Assembly: GCF_029266855.1 (NCBI RefSeq)
Contig: NZ_JAQSWB010000003.1
Location: 62,001 to 126,000, forward strand
Source: Fluviicola sp.
GTDB lineage: Bacteria; Bacteroidota; Bacteroidia; Flavobacteriales_D; Crocinitomicaceae
Direction of reading: 5' to 3'
Length of the DNA stretch: 64,000 nt
In this document: piece after piece, positions 1 through 9,561 of the stretch
Position numbering within the stretch: the stretch's first letter is position 1
How the letters are laid out: each line of letters starts with the position of its first letter
The notes under the pieces: model-generated
Told to the model about the DNA's origin: nothing
Seen by the model: only the letters and a program-made list of their open reading frames with translations
Database searches by the model: none
Position numbers and translations under genes: made by a program

Positions 1-1930
1 CTAAAAATGAAAAGGACGAATTCACGCAAACACTGTCGTTGGAAACGCCGGCAATATCTGCTGTGGTAGTAGAGATATGAATAGTTTGGGTAGTACTGTC
101 CGAGCAGCCGGTCGTATAGTTGTAAATGACCTGCTTAATGGTATAAGTACCGTAAGCCGCATAATTATGGGAGGTAGTTCCCAGATCCGCATCATCAAAG
201 ACCGGATCGTCAAAAGTGGTATTCGCTCCGTCTCCCCAGCGCCAGATCATTAAACAATCATCCGGAATTTTTCCTATAATGGATTGATCATTCACAACAA
301 CATTTACCGGTAAACTGGCCGGATTACAATAAAGGGTCTGAGCCGGAGAAAACAAACTGATCGGTGCCTTGATATAAACAGCATCCTGGATCGTCAAAGT
401 ATCACTGCATCCTCTGAAAGTTACGATCAAAGTCACGTCAAAATAACCGGTATCCTGGGAATAGGAATAGTCGGGGTTTTCCAATTCTGAAGTACCCCCG
501 TCTCCGAAATCCCAATGATAAGTTACCTCATCGGAAGTATGTGGTGTCAATACAACGGATTGATTGTGGAAATGAACGGTTCTTTTGGCACACTCAGGTG
601 TTTCATCAAGGGTGAAATTAACGAGATCCACTTTCCCGACTTCAATATATGCCGGAATGGTCACGGTTCCCTGGCACCCGGTTTGGGTGGTGATGGTAAG
701 TGTGACATCGTAAACTCCTAACGGATAAGTGTGTGGTGGTGGATTTTGTCCCACGAATGTTGTTCCGTCTCCAAATGTCCATAACCAGTTGGTGATAGGA
801 ATACTTGCCGATGAAGTATCGGTGAATGTTACTGTTAAAGGCTCACATCCCGCCGTATCTGTGCTTGTGAATCCTGCAACAGGAGGAGTAAGTGTAACGG
901 CATTTAAGCTAACGGAGCCCGGACACCCGTTTGCTCCGGTCATGGTCAGCGTTACCGTATAAGATCCGTTGTTTTGATAAGTATGTAGAGGTGGATTTTG
1001 CCCGTTAAATGTTGTGCCGTCTCCGAAAGTCCACTGGAAATTTGTTCCTGCAGGGCTTGTGTTTGTGAAAGTGACACCCTGGGGTGCACAGCCAGTCGTT
1101 GGATTTGCAGTAAATGAGGGAACGGGAGTAGGCAAAATGGTTATTTGCTTGGTTGTGGATCCGGAACAACCCAAGCTTGTGTTTTGGGCCGTAAGGCTAA
1201 TAGTATAGGTTCCGGGAGTAGAATAAACGACCGTATTATTTTGAGAACTTGAGTTGGCAGGTGAGCCTCCCGGGAAAGACCAGGTCCATGAATTTGAACC
1301 TACAGTAGAATTGTTTGTTATTGATACCGGAGTGTTTTGACAGGCAGTTACAGGTGCGCTTATTCCGGCTTGAAAATTAGAAATAACAATCGGCTTGATC
1401 ATGGTATCCTTACAACCGAAACTGTTGGTTGCAATCAATGATACATTATAAGTTCCTGCAGTGGTATAATTGACAGCAGCAGGGTTTTGGAGGGCAGAGG
1501 TCTGGCTGTTTCCAAAGTTCCAGTTGTATGAAACGCCGCCCGTTGTGGTATTGCCGAAATTTACACTAACCGGAAGACTGCAGCCGTTTGCTGTAGTGGT
1601 GAAATTCGCTACAGGTTTCGGATTTACTTTAACATAGGCTGCCTTTAACTCGAAATCTGCCTGTCCGTTTGAAGCTTGAACCGTAAGCGTCACAGTGTAA
1701 GTCCCCGGAGCACTGTAAGTATGATCGGGATTTTGTGACGTAGAGGCATTTCCGTCCCCGAAATCCCAGGCATAGGATGTTATGGGTGAACTACCCGCTG
1801 TAGATTGATTGGTAAAATGAATACTTTGTTCCAGACAAACTATTAATGGCGATGCAGTGAATTGAGCAGTTGGGGGAGTTTGAGAAAATCCAAAAGAGGA
1901 AATTAACAAGCATAAGAGTAGTATACGCAT
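1..1930 (-). CDS. PKD-repeat secreted protein (N-terminal part, runs off the window)
   Basis: On the minus strand an open frame runs from the ATG at 1930 to the left edge, 643 codons without a stop, so the C-terminus is not visible. It opens with a signal peptide (MRILLLCLLISSFGFSQ) and then consists of about seven PKD-type immunoglobulin folds of roughly 80-90 residues. Each has the W-x-F/W-G-D-G core (YAWDFGDG near residue 53, later FQWTFGDGT, WLWTFGDGT, YHWDFGDGG) followed by a strand of the type HTY..G.Y.VTL. PKD arrays in Bacteroidota are usually extracellular stalks or adhesins ending in a T9SS sorting domain or gliding-type C-terminal domain; that end lies outside. Export is well supported; adhesion or spacing is inference. 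Confidence 0.85.
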   Translation of the reverse strand, partial: MRILLLCLLISSFGFSQTPPTAQFTASPLIVCLEQSIHFTNQSTAGSSPITSYAWDFGDGNASTSQNPDHTYSAPGTYTVTLTVQASNGQADFELKAAYVKVNPKPVANFTTTANGCSLPVSVNFGNTTTGGVSYNWNFGNSQTSALQNPAAVNYTTAGTYNVSLIATNSFGCKDTMIKPIVISNFQAGISAPVTACQNTPVSITNNSTVGSNSWTWSFPGGSPANSSSQNNTVVYSTPGTYTISLTAQNTSLGCSGSTTKQITILPTPVPSFTANPTTGCAPQGVTFTNTSPAGTNFQWTFGDGTTFNGQNPPLHTYQNNGSYTVTLTMTGANGCPGSVSLNAVTLTPPVAGFTSTDTAGCEPLTVTFTDTSSASIPITNWLWTFGDGTTFVGQNPPPHTYPLGVYDVTLTITTQTGCQGTVTIPAYIEVGKVDLVNFTLDETPECAKRTVHFHNQSVVLTPHTSDEVTYHWDFGDGGTSELENPDYSYSQDTGYFDVTLIVTFRGCSDTLTIQDAVYIKAPISLFSPAQTLYCNPASLPVNVVVNDQSIIGKIPDDCLMIWRWGDGANTTFDDPVFDDADLGTTSHNYAAYGTYTIKQVIYNYTTGCSDSTTQTIHISTTTADIAGVSNDSVCVNSSFSFL

Positions 1931-2038
1931 CTTAGTTGAGTTTCAAGGTTCACAAATTGTGAGATTAACTATGCTTAACTGTTAATTTGTTAACAATTAA
2001 GCAATTAAAACGTTAATCTTCCTTGTAAAGATGCGAAA

Positions 2039-4705
2039 TTAATCTATAAGGTTGCTTGACAACCAGCGTTTCATTTCATTTAAATCCATCTTTTTTCGAC
2101 CAGCAAGGTTATCTGCCTGATCGACAGTTATTTTACCCAGTCCGAAATATTTTGAATTCGGATGAGCAAAATACCACCCTGATACAGATGCAGCAGGCCA
2201 CATAGCCAGGGTTTCCGTAAGAGAAACTCCGCTTAATTCCTCGGCATTCAACAGGTTGAACAGGTTGGGTTTCTCGGTATGATCCGGACAGGCAGGGTAG
2301 CCGGGAGCCGGGCGGATTCCTGTGTATTTTTCAGCAATCAGGGCATCGTTATCCAATGCTTCATCGTTGGCATATCCCCATGTTTCTCTTCTTACTTTTG
2401 CATGCAAAAATTCAGCAAATGCTTCAGCAAGGCGATCGGCAAGTGCTTTAATCATAATCGAATTGTAATCGTCGTGATCTGCTTCAAAACGCTTCACGTG
2501 TTCATCAATTCCATGACCCGCAGTTACAACGAAAGCCCCGACGTAATCGATCAAACCGCTTGCTTTCGGAGCGATGAAATCAGCAAGAGAAAGATTGGGT
2601 TGTCCCTGTGCCTTTTTTGTTTGCTGGCGTAACGAGTGCTGAATTCCAAGTACGGAAGTTCGCTGCTCATCGGAGTAAATTTCGATATCGTCATCGATAC
2701 TGTTTGCAGGGAAAATACCAAATGCAGCTTTAGCGGTGAGCCATTTCTCTTCAACAATCTGGTCCAGCATTGCCCGCGCATCTTCATAAAGTTGCGTAGC
2801 TTCTTTTCCGACTACTTCATCTGTTAAGATCCGTGGGAACTTTCCGTGTAATTCCCAGGTTTGGAAGAAAGGAGTCCAATCGATATAAGGAACCAGTTGT
2901 GCCAGATCCTGTTGTTCAATGACCTGAACGCCCAGCTGATTGGGTTTTTTAATGGTTTCGGAATTAAATTCCAGGACCAGTTTGTTTTTTAAAGCGTCGG
3001 CATAACTTAGTACTTGTTTTGCTCCCCGGTGTTTTTCGTGATGTTCGCGCACCCGGGCATAATCCGCCTGGATATCTTTTACGAACTGATCTTTCTTATG
3101 TCCCAATAATTGCTCTACTACCGTTACAGAACGGGAAGCATCCAGTACATGGACCGTTTGTCCTTTATGATAATTTTGTTCGATCTTAACCGCAGTATGT
3201 ACTTTGGAGGTAGTTGCTCCGCCAATTAACAGGGGAATTGAAAGATTCGCGCGCTCCATTTCTTTCGCCATGTGAACCATTTCATCAAGGGAAGGAGTGA
3301 TTAACCCGCTCAACCCGATCACATCTGCTTTTTCGTCAATTGCTGCCTGAATGATTCTCTCAGCCGGGACCATTACACCCAAATCTACGATCTCGTAGTT
3401 GTTACAGCTTAGAACTACCGAAACAATGTTTTTCCCGATATCATGTACATCTCCTTTTACGGTTGCCATGATTACTTTTCCGGCAGAACTTGATTTTCCG
3501 TCTTTTTGGGCATCGATGAAAGGCAGGAGATAAGCTACTGCTTTTTTCATAACACGTGCAGATTTCACAACCTGCGGCAGGAACATTTTTCCGCTTCCGA
3601 ACAAATCTCCTACGATATTCATTCCATCCATTAAGGGGCCTTCAATTACCTGGATGGGCCGTTCGAATTGATGCCTGCATTCTTCTGTGTCTTCGTCAAT
3701 GTAGTCTACAATTCCTTTTACCAGGGCATGAGCTAAACGTTCATTCACAGGTGCACTTCTCCATTCCTGGGAAACTTCTTTTTTCTTGTCTTCTCCTTTG
3801 AAACTTTCTGCAAAATCCAGCAATCGTTCGGTAGCATCGTCTCTCCGGTTCAAAAGCACATCTTCTACATGTTCCAGTAATTGCTTGTCAATATCGTCGT
3901 AAACCTCCAGCATGGAAGGATTCACGATTCCCATGTCCATTCCGTGTTTGATTGCATGGTATAAAAATGCCGAATGCATCGCTTCACGAACAGGATTATT
4001 CCCGCGAAAGGAGAATGAAACGTTTGAAACTCCGCCCGAAACATGTGCTCCGGGAAGATTTTCCCGAATCCATTTGGTTGCCCGGAAGAAATCCAAAGCA
4101 TTGTTGTTGTGTTCTTCCATTCCCGTTGCTACCGGGAAAATATTGGGGTCGAAAATAATATCTTCAGGTGCGAATTTGACTTTGTCCACCAAAATCCGGT
4201 ATGAGCGCTCACAGATTTCAATTCGTCTTTCATAACTGTCTGCCTGGCCTCTTTCATCAAAAGCCATTACGACAGTTGCAGCTCCGTAACGCTTGATCAG
4301 TTTCGCCTGGTTGATGAAGTTCTCTTCGCCTTCCTTGAGGGAAATGGAATTCACTATCCCTTTTCCTTGTATGCATTGCAATCCGGCTTCGATAATTTCC
4401 CATTTGGAACTGTCGACCATGATCGGAACTCTTGAAATATCGGGTTCTGCAGCAATGAGATTTAAGAATTTCACCATGGCTTCTTTACCATCGATCATTC
4501 CTTCATCCATATTGATATCGATCACCTGGGCACCTCCTTCCACTTGTTCACGAGCAACGGATAATGCTGCTTCGTAATCATTGTCTTTGATCATGCGCAG
4601 GAAGGCACGTGATCCGGTTACATTGGTTCGTTCACCGATATTAGTGAAGTTACTTTCAGGTGTGATGGTGATGGCTTCTAAGCCCGATAAGCGTAAATAG
4701 TTCAT
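2039..4705 (-). CDS. metH: Methionine synthase, folate/B12/AdoMet-activation part
   Basis: Transfers the methyl group of methyltetrahydrofolate to cobalamin and on to homocysteine, in the cytosol. This 888-residue protein matches E. coli MetH without its first ~350 residues: pterin-binding barrel at ~15-280 ([11 protein letters not shown]), B12 cap at ~310-400, cobalamin domain with the ligand histidine His421 in DVHDIGKN, and the AdoMet reactivation domain from ~560 ([12 protein letters not shown] near the end). The homocysteine-binding module is the preceding gene; the two overlap by 4 bases (ATGA), indicating translational coupling and equal expression. Splitting MetH this way is known in Bacteroidota, so it is probably functional, not a frameshift. 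Under the upstream SAM riboswitch. Confidence 0.96.
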   Translation of the reverse strand: MNYLRLSGLEAITITPESNFTNIGERTNVTGSRAFLRMIKDNDYEAALSVAREQVEGGAQVIDINMDEGMIDGKEAMVKFLNLIAAEPDISRVPIMVDSSKWEIIEAGLQCIQGKGIVNSISLKEGEENFINQAKLIKRYGAATVVMAFDERGQADSYERRIEICERSYRILVDKVKFAPEDIIFDPNIFPVATGMEEHNNNALDFFRATKWIRENLPGAHVSGGVSNVSFSFRGNNPVREAMHSAFLYHAIKHGMDMGIVNPSMLEVYDDIDKQLLEHVEDVLLNRRDDATERLLDFAESFKGEDKKKEVSQEWRSAPVNERLAHALVKGIVDYIDEDTEECRHQFERPIQVIEGPLMDGMNIVGDLFGSGKMFLPQVVKSARVMKKAVAYLLPFIDAQKDGKSSSAGKVIMATVKGDVHDIGKNIVSVVLSCNNYEIVDLGVMVPAERIIQAAIDEKADVIGLSGLITPSLDEMVHMAKEMERANLSIPLLIGGATTSKVHTAVKIEQNYHKGQTVHVLDASRSVTVVEQLLGHKKDQFVKDIQADYARVREHHEKHRGAKQVLSYADALKNKLVLEFNSETIKKPNQLGVQVIEQQDLAQLVPYIDWTPFFQTWELHGKFPRILTDEVVGKEATQLYEDARAMLDQIVEEKWLTAKAAFGIFPANSIDDDIEIYSDEQRTSVLGIQHSLRQQTKKAQGQPNLSLADFIAPKASGLIDYVGAFVVTAGHGIDEHVKRFEADHDDYNSIMIKALADRLAEAFAEFLHAKVRRETWGYANDEALDNDALIAEKYTGIRPAPGYPACPDHTEKPNLFNLLNAEELSGVSLTETLAMWPAASVSGWYFAHPNSKYFGLGKITVDQADNLAGRKKMDLNEMKRWLSSNLID

Positions 4706-5709
4706 GCCTTTGCTGTTTCGCTGATTTTTCGCGGTGAATATTTCGAGGCAATTTCAGCCATTTTTCGGATGTGATCCGGAGTTGTTCCACAGCAACCGCC
4801 GATAATATTAATCAATCCTTCCTGGAGGAATTCTTCAATCTGAGCACCCATCATTTCAGGACTTTCATCGTATTGACCGAACTCGTTTGGTAAGCCTGCA
4901 TTCGGGTGAGCACTGATTGCAAAAGGAGCCTCGTTTGCCAGAACTTGCAGGTATGGTCTCATGGCATCTGCACCCAAAGCACAATTCAGTCCGATACTTA
5001 AAAGTGGCATATGAGAAACTGAAACCAAGAATGCTTCTGTTGTCTGACCGGTTAAAGTGCGTCCGCTCTGATCGGTAATTGTACCGGAGATCATAATTGG
5101 AATCTCAATTCCGCGTTCTTCACTCAATTGATCGATAGCAAACATCGCTGCTTTTGAATTCAGAGTGTCTGTGATAGTTTCCACCAAAAGAAAATCAGCT
5201 CCACCGTCCATTAATCCTGTTGCTTGCTCTTTAAATGCGACAACCAATTCATTGAAAGTAATTGCTCTGAATCCGGGATCATTCACATCCGGTGACATGG
5301 ATGCCAATTTGGTAGTCGGACCCATTGAACCGGCAACGAAACGCGGTTTATGCGGTTCTTTTGCAGTGAACTCATCGCATACTTCACGTGCTATTTTTGC
5401 TCCGTGATAATTGATGTCGTAAACAGCTTTTTCCAGGTGGTAATCTGCTTGTGCTACAGTTGTTGCACCAAATGTATTGGTTTCAATAATGTCGGCACCG
5501 GCCTCTAAATATTGTGCGTGAATTTCTTTGATGATATCCGGACGTGTCAATACGAGCAGATCATTATCTCCCTTTAATTTATAAGGGTGATCTTCAAACC
5601 AACCTTTGCGGAAGTCTTCTTCTTCCAACTGATAACGCTGGATCATTGTTCCCATAGCTCCGTCGAGGATGAGAATACGTTCGTTTAGTAATTGCTTGAT
5701 GTCTTTCAT
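4702..5709 (-). CDS. metH: Methionine synthase, homocysteine-binding subunit
   Basis: This is the homocysteine S-methyltransferase (Hcy-binding) barrel, 335 residues, equivalent to the N-terminal module of full-length MetH. It opens with [19 protein letters not shown], the family signature. The zinc-binding cysteines are present: Cys243 in GLNCALGA and Cys306/Cys307 in [10 protein letters not shown]. It must act with the cobalamin-containing part encoded immediately downstream with a 4-base overlap. It is the first gene after the SAM-I riboswitch, whose aptamer ends about 65 bases before this ATG. It could in principle act alone as an S-methylmethionine-dependent enzyme, but the context argues for a split methionine synthase. 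Confidence 0.95.
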   Translation of the reverse strand: MKDIKQLLNERILILDGAMGTMIQRYQLEEEDFRKGWFEDHPYKLKGDNDLLVLTRPDIIKEIHAQYLEAGADIIETNTFGATTVAQADYHLEKAVYDINYHGAKIAREVCDEFTAKEPHKPRFVAGSMGPTTKLASMSPDVNDPGFRAITFNELVVAFKEQATGLMDGGADFLLVETITDTLNSKAAMFAIDQLSEERGIEIPIMISGTITDQSGRTLTGQTTEAFLVSVSHMPLLSIGLNCALGADAMRPYLQVLANEAPFAISAHPNAGLPNEFGQYDESPEMMGAQIEEFLQEGLINIIGGCCGTTPDHIRKMAEIASKYSPRKISETAKA

Positions 5710-5746
5710 AGCTTTGTTTATTCTTTACAAACTATGAAGTAGGGGA

Positions 5747-5768
5747 AGTAGTTTAAAAAAAAACTACT
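5747..5768 (-). terminator. Hairpin between SAM aptamer and metH start
   Basis: On the minus strand AGTAGTTT and AAACTACT form a perfect 8-bp stem around a six-T loop. It starts 7 bases after the 3' arm of aptamer helix P1 and about 38 bases before the metH start. No clean U-tract follows the stem, so it is not a textbook terminator. It may be the expression platform of the riboswitch or may act at translation initiation. Confidence 0.45.
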
Positions 5769-5774
5769 GGTATA

Positions 5775-5896
5775 CTTATCTTTTCCTTCAGCCGTGGCTG
5801 ATGGATCGGATTTGGCACCTTCTCCTTCCCAATCGTAATTGAGCCGGCAGGTTGCCAAGGTTTCACAGGGCCTGTCCCTCCACCTTTCTTCATAAG
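5775..5896 (-). ncRNA. SAM-I (S-box) riboswitch
   Basis: The minus strand carries the S-box core in order: P1 5' arm CTTAT (5896-5892), GGTGGAGGGACAGGCCC, TGTGAAACCTTGGCAACC, then GAAGGTGCCAAATCC, and the closing GGAAAAGATAAG whose ATAAG pairs with the first arm. These are the conserved positions of the SAM-I aptamer, including the kink-turn and SAM-binding segments. It sits in the leader of the split metH operon, where S-adenosylmethionine binding is expected to reduce expression. A small reading frame can be drawn through it (5718-5918) but is an artefact of the RNA. Confidence 0.95.
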
Positions 5897-5915
5897 TTAT
5901 ATCAAAGATCTGCGG

Positions 5916-5923
5916 CAAAGATA
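5916..5923 (-). promoter_or_regulatory. Bacteroidota -7 element of the metH riboswitch transcript
   Basis: TATCTTTG on the minus strand matches the TAnnTTTG consensus. It lies about 20 bases upstream of aptamer helix P1, so transcription would start at about 5909-5911, just ahead of the riboswitch. No clear -33 TTG. Confidence 0.65.
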
Positions 5924-6093
5924 AGCAGTAGATTTGATTTTGAAAAGGAATTGAAAGAAATGTACTAAAATTTAGATGGGCTGGATGATATTCTCACGCT
6001 GATTGCGCAGAAGTCGCAGATATAATTGTGGATAGTACCGGTTTGTATAGAAAATAATCTGCGGAATCCGCGGGAATAAATAAACTGATTTTC

Positions 6094-8571
6094 TTAAAAG
6101 TTAAACTTCATATTCCGGTCATCGAGTATGGCAAAGGAAATTTTCCCGGTCCATCTGGGAGGGATGTTGTTTCCGTCCGAGAAAACCCCGTAAAGGCCAA
6201 TTCGAAGCCGTCTTTTTGAAAACTTGAAATTCCGCTCAATTCCGCCTAAAACTTCGTAGTGTTTCCAATTGTATTCGGCTACGTATAATGCTCCGAAACC
6301 AAAGACCAGCCCGATCCCGGTTTTTTTCATGAACGGAATTTTGTTTATGATGGAACCGTTGTCGTGATGGATGAAATGGGCTTCAATGAAGTAATCCCTG
6401 GATGGCAAAGACGAATCCTGGTCCTGGAACGAATACAGTGGATTGGAGAACCAAAAAGGATCACTTCTTCGCTGGTATTTGAAATCGGCGTCTTTCAGGT
6501 TTTTCGAACTTAAGAATTTCCCGGATTTGACGTGGTAGGAAGAGGTTCCGAAGGTTCCCAATTGAAAGTTCTGGTAGATTCCAAGCAATCCGTATTCGTG
6601 GTCCACATCACTGCCGAATAGTTTCGGAATTCCACGTTCATAATAAGCATACACAGAAGGCCATTTGGAACCCAATACCACTTTTCGATGAGGTTCGCGC
6701 ATGTATTTTTGCCCGGGAGTGTAAGTAATGGTTACATCCGCGAGTAAAGCCTGGTAGCCGATGAAGGGTTGATACTGGTCATTCGGGATGAAGTCGTCGA
6801 AAATTTTCAAGGATTTGTAACCGGCAATGGACCTTCGTTCGCAAAATTCTGCAGTGAAATCAATATACAATCCGTTGATGTATTCCTGGCTTTGCCCGAC
6901 ATTGAGTGAGGTGGCTTCAATGAAATTACTCCGCTTATAGATCTGTGTTATGGCATCATATGAAACGATGGCATCGAATTCATGGTCAAATGCCAGCTTC
7001 CAGCGGGCCTGTTTAAAAGGATCGTAGAGGTAATTCGAATTGATACTTCCCTTGATGTCGTGATTTAGAAAACCATAGGAAATTTCCCCGTAGACATCCA
7101 GAGTGCGCTGATCGTTCCATTTCTTGAAATAATTGAATCCCGGTGCAACACGCGGACCTGCCGGATATAAAGGTCTGGCCGTGGCAGCCAGTGAATTGAT
7201 TCCCCATTGCACTTTTTTCGGCCTATTCCGGTGCTCTACTCCAAACCAGACTACTTTCAGGAATGTGACTTTGTTAAAGACCTTGTCGATTGAATCCAGG
7301 TATTCTTTCCGGTTCAATGCATCGTGAATACTGTCTCTCACGATAATGAAACGCTGTTCTTCTGCCGTCAGAGCAACGGCGCGCTGTTCTTTCCAGAAGC
7401 TGGAGTCACGCTCATAAGCCTCTTCGGTTGTGACTGCTAATTCATTGTTGAAAAATCTGGGCGGGAAGTTTGGTTTAAAGTTGTAATTCGTAAACTGAGC
7501 AGTTGTTTTACAGGTTGAAGCCTGATTTTTGTATTTCACACCGTAATCCAGAACCTGTTCTTTTAGCACGCACATGGAATCTCCCGGAAGATCAAATTCC
7601 TGGTGAATGGAAAAGTAATCATACATAAACAGATTCCCCTTTTCCATGGTCAGATCCAATTTTTGAACCAGCCATAAGGAATCAATCACGTAAATGTAGC
7701 CGCTAAGCGTGGAAGTAGAACTCATCCTCGGAATGATCCGGATCTTATTGATCTTTCTCCCGTTTTCTTCATATTGGGCTTCCAGCCGGTAGCGATAAGA
7801 CAAAATTCCCGGACCGGAGATCGGGCTCATCACAGGGGTGCTGTGAAGATCTTCCAGGTAAAGCAGGTTTTCGAAAAAGTTGAAGTTGGATTTTACTGTG
7901 GTGGTATAATAAAGCGTTTTATCTTCTCCGCGAAGTTCGTATGCATTGCGGATCTCTTTTACCTTATTGGGAGGGGAGTAATTGCGCGTAACCTGGATTT
8001 CCACAATATTCATATTTCCCGCCAGTTTGGCCATTCTCCGTTTCTCTTCTTCAAAGGGATCGCTCTCCTGCCGGTCGTTCTTTTCGTCCGACTCCTTTTC
8101 TTTTTCCTTCCGGGCGATCGATTCTGTGGCTTTGATATAAACATCCGTGGAATGAGGGTACGCCCAGGGATTTATTTGGTCTCTTTTTTTAACAACCTCC
8201 AGCATGATTTCCCTGCCGGGATTTCCGCGCTTAACGGATACTTCTGCCCCTTCCAGTTCTTTGATCTTTATCGGGAAAAGCTGGATATCTTTTACGGCGC
8301 CTTTGTTGGCAATGACTACATAGGTTTCGCGTTCTTCATATCCGGGCATGCTAACGATAATGAAGTACTCTCCGTCAAAAAGCTGAAGGGAGTATTTTCC
8401 GTTTTCATCCGTTTGAGTGCGCAGATCCGGGTTGTTCTTGATGTAAACGTTTGCGTAGGGAATAGGAAGCTTTTTTTCATCCACGATCTTCCCGCTCAAA
8501 TTCCATTGTGAAAATGTGAGGGCAGGTAAACAGATAAAAAGTAAAAGTTGAAAAACCTTCAAAAGCTTCAT
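6094..8571 (-). CDS. DUF5686 / carboxypeptidase-regulatory-like domain outer membrane protein
   Basis: An 825-residue envelope protein typical of Bacteroidota. It has a signal peptide (MKLLKVFQLLLFICLPALTFSQ region), then a carboxypeptidase-regulatory-like beta-sandwich at ~25-110 (GKIVDEKKLPIPYANVYIK, GKYSLQLFDGEY), a charged linker (~140-180), and a long DUF5686 region ending in barrel-like strands and a terminal aromatic residue (KFNF), which suggests outer-membrane insertion. The same N-terminal fold precedes SusC/TonB-dependent receptors, but no TonB plug is visible. The biochemical role of DUF5686 is not known to me. It stands alone; the 160 bases between it and metH hold only GCGCAG/TCTGCG-rich low-complexity sequence. 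Confidence 0.8.
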   Translation of the reverse strand: MKLLKVFQLLLFICLPALTFSQWNLSGKIVDEKKLPIPYANVYIKNNPDLRTQTDENGKYSLQLFDGEYFIIVSMPGYEERETYVVIANKGAVKDIQLFPIKIKELEGAEVSVKRGNPGREIMLEVVKKRDQINPWAYPHSTDVYIKATESIARKEKEKESDEKNDRQESDPFEEEKRRMAKLAGNMNIVEIQVTRNYSPPNKVKEIRNAYELRGEDKTLYYTTTVKSNFNFFENLLYLEDLHSTPVMSPISGPGILSYRYRLEAQYEENGRKINKIRIIPRMSSTSTLSGYIYVIDSLWLVQKLDLTMEKGNLFMYDYFSIHQEFDLPGDSMCVLKEQVLDYGVKYKNQASTCKTTAQFTNYNFKPNFPPRFFNNELAVTTEEAYERDSSFWKEQRAVALTAEEQRFIIVRDSIHDALNRKEYLDSIDKVFNKVTFLKVVWFGVEHRNRPKKVQWGINSLAATARPLYPAGPRVAPGFNYFKKWNDQRTLDVYGEISYGFLNHDIKGSINSNYLYDPFKQARWKLAFDHEFDAIVSYDAITQIYKRSNFIEATSLNVGQSQEYINGLYIDFTAEFCERRSIAGYKSLKIFDDFIPNDQYQPFIGYQALLADVTITYTPGQKYMREPHRKVVLGSKWPSVYAYYERGIPKLFGSDVDHEYGLLGIYQNFQLGTFGTSSYHVKSGKFLSSKNLKDADFKYQRRSDPFWFSNPLYSFQDQDSSLPSRDYFIEAHFIHHDNGSIINKIPFMKKTGIGLVFGFGALYVAEYNWKHYEVLGGIERNFKFSKRRLRIGLYGVFSDGNNIPPRWTGKISFAILDDRNMKFNF

Positions 8572-8665
8572 TTAACCTGGAGTATATTGGTGAAACGAAA
8601 ATAAGGAGATTTGAGTGCTAATCAGCTGAAAATTAGTTGAAAGTCCAAACTTTGAGTTTGAACGG

Positions 8666-8884
8666 TTATTTCTGTTTTTGATTGTTCAAAAAAGCCTGGT
8701 GTTTTTCCATGCGCTTTCTCATAAAACGTCTCAGGAAGTATGTTCCCAATGCCATTAAAGCAAAAACATAGTAAACGGCCCAGCTGCTGAAACTTTCTTT
8801 CAGGCACATAACCGTAACCATTATGATGATGATAATTCCCACTGACAGCCAAAAGAGCTCCATAATGCGATTATAAATTTTCAT
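8666..8884 (-). CDS. Small two-helix membrane protein
   Basis: A 72-residue protein with two predicted membrane helices, about residues 10-27 (LFWLSVGIIIIIMVTVMCL) and 33-52 (SSWAVYYVFALMALGTYFLR), and a basic C-terminal tail (RRFMRKRMEKH). The ATG at 8884 is the only good start. I do not recognise a family; small membrane proteins of this shape are common and often conserved in Flavobacteriales. It lies between lptC and the DUF5686 gene on the same strand, separated from both by over 90 bases. Confidence 0.6.
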   Translation of the reverse strand: MKIYNRIMELFWLSVGIIIIIMVTVMCLKESFSSWAVYYVFALMALGTYFLRRFMRKRMEKHQAFLNNQKQK

Positions 8885-9012
8885 GTCTTTTATTTTAATT
8901 TATGGCACACTTCCGAATAGTTTGTGATCTGAAAATCACTTATATCAAAAGCAGCGTTTTATTTTTAAAACTGCACTAATGCTTGTTTTTTATCACCAGC
9001 CGTTGCTGGCTC

Positions 9013-9561
9013 TTATTTTTTAATTGAAATACGGCCCTGAGGTTCCAAAAACTCATAATAGGAAAAATCTTGTTTGGCACGAATGCCTTTTCCATAAATC
9101 AGTTCCGTGGGGCTTTTGATCATGACCATTTTGTCCGTAAAGATAAGACTATCTTTTTGATCCCAGTAAAGGGCTTCCGTGTACAGGGTTTGTTTTCTTG
9201 CAGGATTATACAGCTCAACAGAATCCAGGACGCGCATAGTTCCTTTCGTTTCGTTGATCTCACCGTAAAGACCTGTTAAAATAGATTCCGGGTTTCCGCC
9301 ATCATCAAAGAATTCGACTTTTATTCCTTCTTTAAATTTGGTTACCTGTTCTGGTTTTGAATAAGCCTCAGCAAGGGGAGCATATAATTTGAACTGGGGA
9401 AAACCGCCTTCGGTTTGAAGGACATACAATTCTTCTGTTTTTTGCTCCGGATCCGTTGATTTGAATGTGATCTGCTTGATCTTATCGATATCATTCACAC
9501 AAGAACCAAACACTATTACGCATGCTAAGCAAAGTTGAAACAATGTTTGTCGGTGCTTCAT
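9013..9561 (-). CDS. lptC: LPS export ABC transporter periplasmic protein LptC
   Basis: LptC links the inner-membrane LptBFG transporter to the periplasmic LptA bridge for lipopolysaccharide export. The 182-residue product starts with a hydrophobic segment ending in a lipobox-like VFGSC (Cys21), so it may be lipid-anchored instead of membrane-spanning as in E. coli, and then shows the OstA/LptC strand pattern (EGIKVEFFDDGGNPESILTG, DSVELYNPARKQTLYTEAL, IYGKGIRAKQDFSYYEF). Its start codon abuts the stop of the upstream outer membrane protein gene, and with coaX these form a three-gene run. Catalytic residues are not expected. Confidence 0.85.
   Translation of the reverse strand: MKHRQTLFQLCLACVIVFGSCVNDIDKIKQITFKSTDPEQKTEELYVLQTEGGFPQFKLYAPLAEAYSKPEQVTKFKEGIKVEFFDDGGNPESILTGLYGEINETKGTMRVLDSVELYNPARKQTLYTEALYWDQKDSLIFTDKMVMIKSPTELIYGKGIRAKQDFSYYEFLEPQGRISIKK

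Noticed and set aside
1-1208. Short plus-strand frames in the PKD gene
   Set aside because: They are antisense to a 643-codon open frame with coherent PKD motifs.
1950-1962. TCACAAATTGTGA palindrome upstream of the PKD gene
   Set aside because: Possible operator, but a single short inverted repeat in AT-rich sequence is not enough evidence.
2039-5709. Frameshift in metH
   Set aside because: The split falls exactly between domains with an ATGA overlap, and separated MetH parts are known in Bacteroidota.
5718-5918. A 66-residue frame across the metH leader
   Set aside because: It lies over the SAM-I aptamer, has no protein features, and the sequence is constrained by RNA structure.
8993-9022. 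CCAGC/GCTGG hairpin after lptC
   Set aside because: No U-tract in the lptC direction; on the other strand there is no gene for it to serve.
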